22,806 nucleotides of DNA from Pseudomonadota bacterium (GTDB lineage: Bacteria; Pseudomonadota; Alphaproteobacteria; Caulobacterales; Caulobacteraceae): assembly GCA_023412655.1 (NCBI GenBank), contig JAEYNH010000203.1, positions 1-22,806 on the forward strand, given 5' to 3'. The notes under the pieces are model-generated. The model made no database searches. It was not told the origin of the DNA and was given only the letters and a program-made list of their open reading frames with translations. The number at the start of each line of letters is the position of its first letter. Position 1 is the first letter of the stretch. A program made the translations under genes and the position numbers. Positions 22,408 to 22,806 of this stretch are shown in pieces.

Positions 22408-22806
22408 ATGGACACCACCGCCCTGCCCCCTCACCTCGCCAAAGCGCACGCTCACGCCCAGGCCCTGATCGGGCAGCCGGGGTCGCGTCACGCCATCCCG
22501 ACGCCGGCGGCGGTGCTGGACCTGGACGCCTTCGAGGCCAATGTGGCGCGGATGGCCGGGCGGGCGCGCGAGGCGGGCCTGGCGCTCAGGCCACACGCCA
22601 AGTCCCACAAGTGCGCGTGGGTGGCGCGCCAACAGCTGGCGGCCGGCGCGGTGGGGATCTGCTGCGCCAAGCTGGCCGAGGCCGAGGCCATGGCGGCGGC
22701 GGGGATCGGGGCGATCCTGGTGACCTCCCCCATCGCCGGCCCCGGCCCGGCGGCCCGGGCCGTGGCCCTGGCCGGGCGGTTGGCCGACTTCCGCATCGTG
22801 CTGGAC
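22408..22806 (+). CDS. D-threonine aldolase/D-serine dehydratase-like enzyme (partial)
   Basis: The first 133 codons of a fold-type III PLP enzyme, cut by the window end. IPTPAAVLDLDAFEANVARM (30-49) and RPHAKSHK (61-68) are the N-terminal alanine-racemase-fold hallmarks, with Lys65 the expected Schiff-base lysine. CCAKLAEAEAMAAAGI continues the barrel. Members act on D-threonine, D-serine or beta-hydroxyaspartate, and the substrate cannot be told from this part. GAGG precedes the ATG. It starts 47 bases after the terminase-like gene, with no sign of functional linkage. Confidence 0.88.
   Translation, partial: MDTTALPPHLAKAHAHAQALIGQPGSRHAIPTPAAVLDLDAFEANVARMAGRAREAGLALRPHAKSHKCAWVARQQLAAGAVGICCAKLAEAEAMAAAGIGAILVTSPIAGPGPAARAVALAGRLADFRIVLD

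Overview
The window is very GC-rich and densely coded. It most likely comes from an alphaproteobacterium of the Caulobacterales (Caulobacter, Phenylobacterium or a relative). The support is a split PurS/PurQ/PurL purine pathway, a DUF1476 gene (ATP synthase zeta-subunit type) divergent from purC, a TonB-dependent receptor paired with a Tpa1-like 2OG-Fe(II) oxygenase, Caulobacter-type promoter matches, GANTC sites in leaders and one exact alphaproteobacterial LexA-type box (GTTC-N7-GTTC). The genus is inferred, not proven.

Layout. 1-2.9 kb: a class V aminotransferase and an MFS transporter. 2.9-5.7 kb: purB, then an aldehyde dehydrogenase ending at a strong bidirectional terminator. 5.8-9.4 kb: DUF1476 on the minus strand, divergent from a tight plus-strand run purC-purS-lipoprotein-lipoprotein with start/stop overlaps, then purQ with its own likely promoter. 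9.4-14.7 kb: a block between purQ and purL holding a small secreted protein, an unrecognised 183-residue protein, a 2OG-Fe(II) oxygenase and a large TonB-dependent receptor, with inverted repeats between the last two and a double hairpin/terminator after the receptor. 14.8-17 kb: purL. 17-20 kb: a plus-strand run of small genes (secreted protein with a 12-bp repeat in its signal peptide, GNAT acetyltransferase, SnoaL/NTF2-like protein, AraC regulator, DUF1579-like protein). 20-22.8 kb: a FAD-dependent oxidoreductase divergent from an orphan terminase-small-subunit-like DNA-binding protein, with the LexA-type box between them, then the start of a D-threonine-aldolase-family gene cut by the window end.

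How the genes work together. PurC, PurS, PurQ, PurL and PurB cover FGAR amidation (PurSQL), SAICAR synthesis (PurC) and the two lyase steps (PurB) of de novo purine synthesis. The receptor and the divergent oxygenase look like one nutrient- or iron-uptake locus. The remaining genes are individual accessory functions.

The points most worth following are the possible SOS control of a domesticated, internally duplicated terminase-type protein, the two lipoprotein genes translationally coupled to purS, probable leaderless starts of purB and purQ, and in-frame 12-bp tandem repeats in two unrelated proteins.
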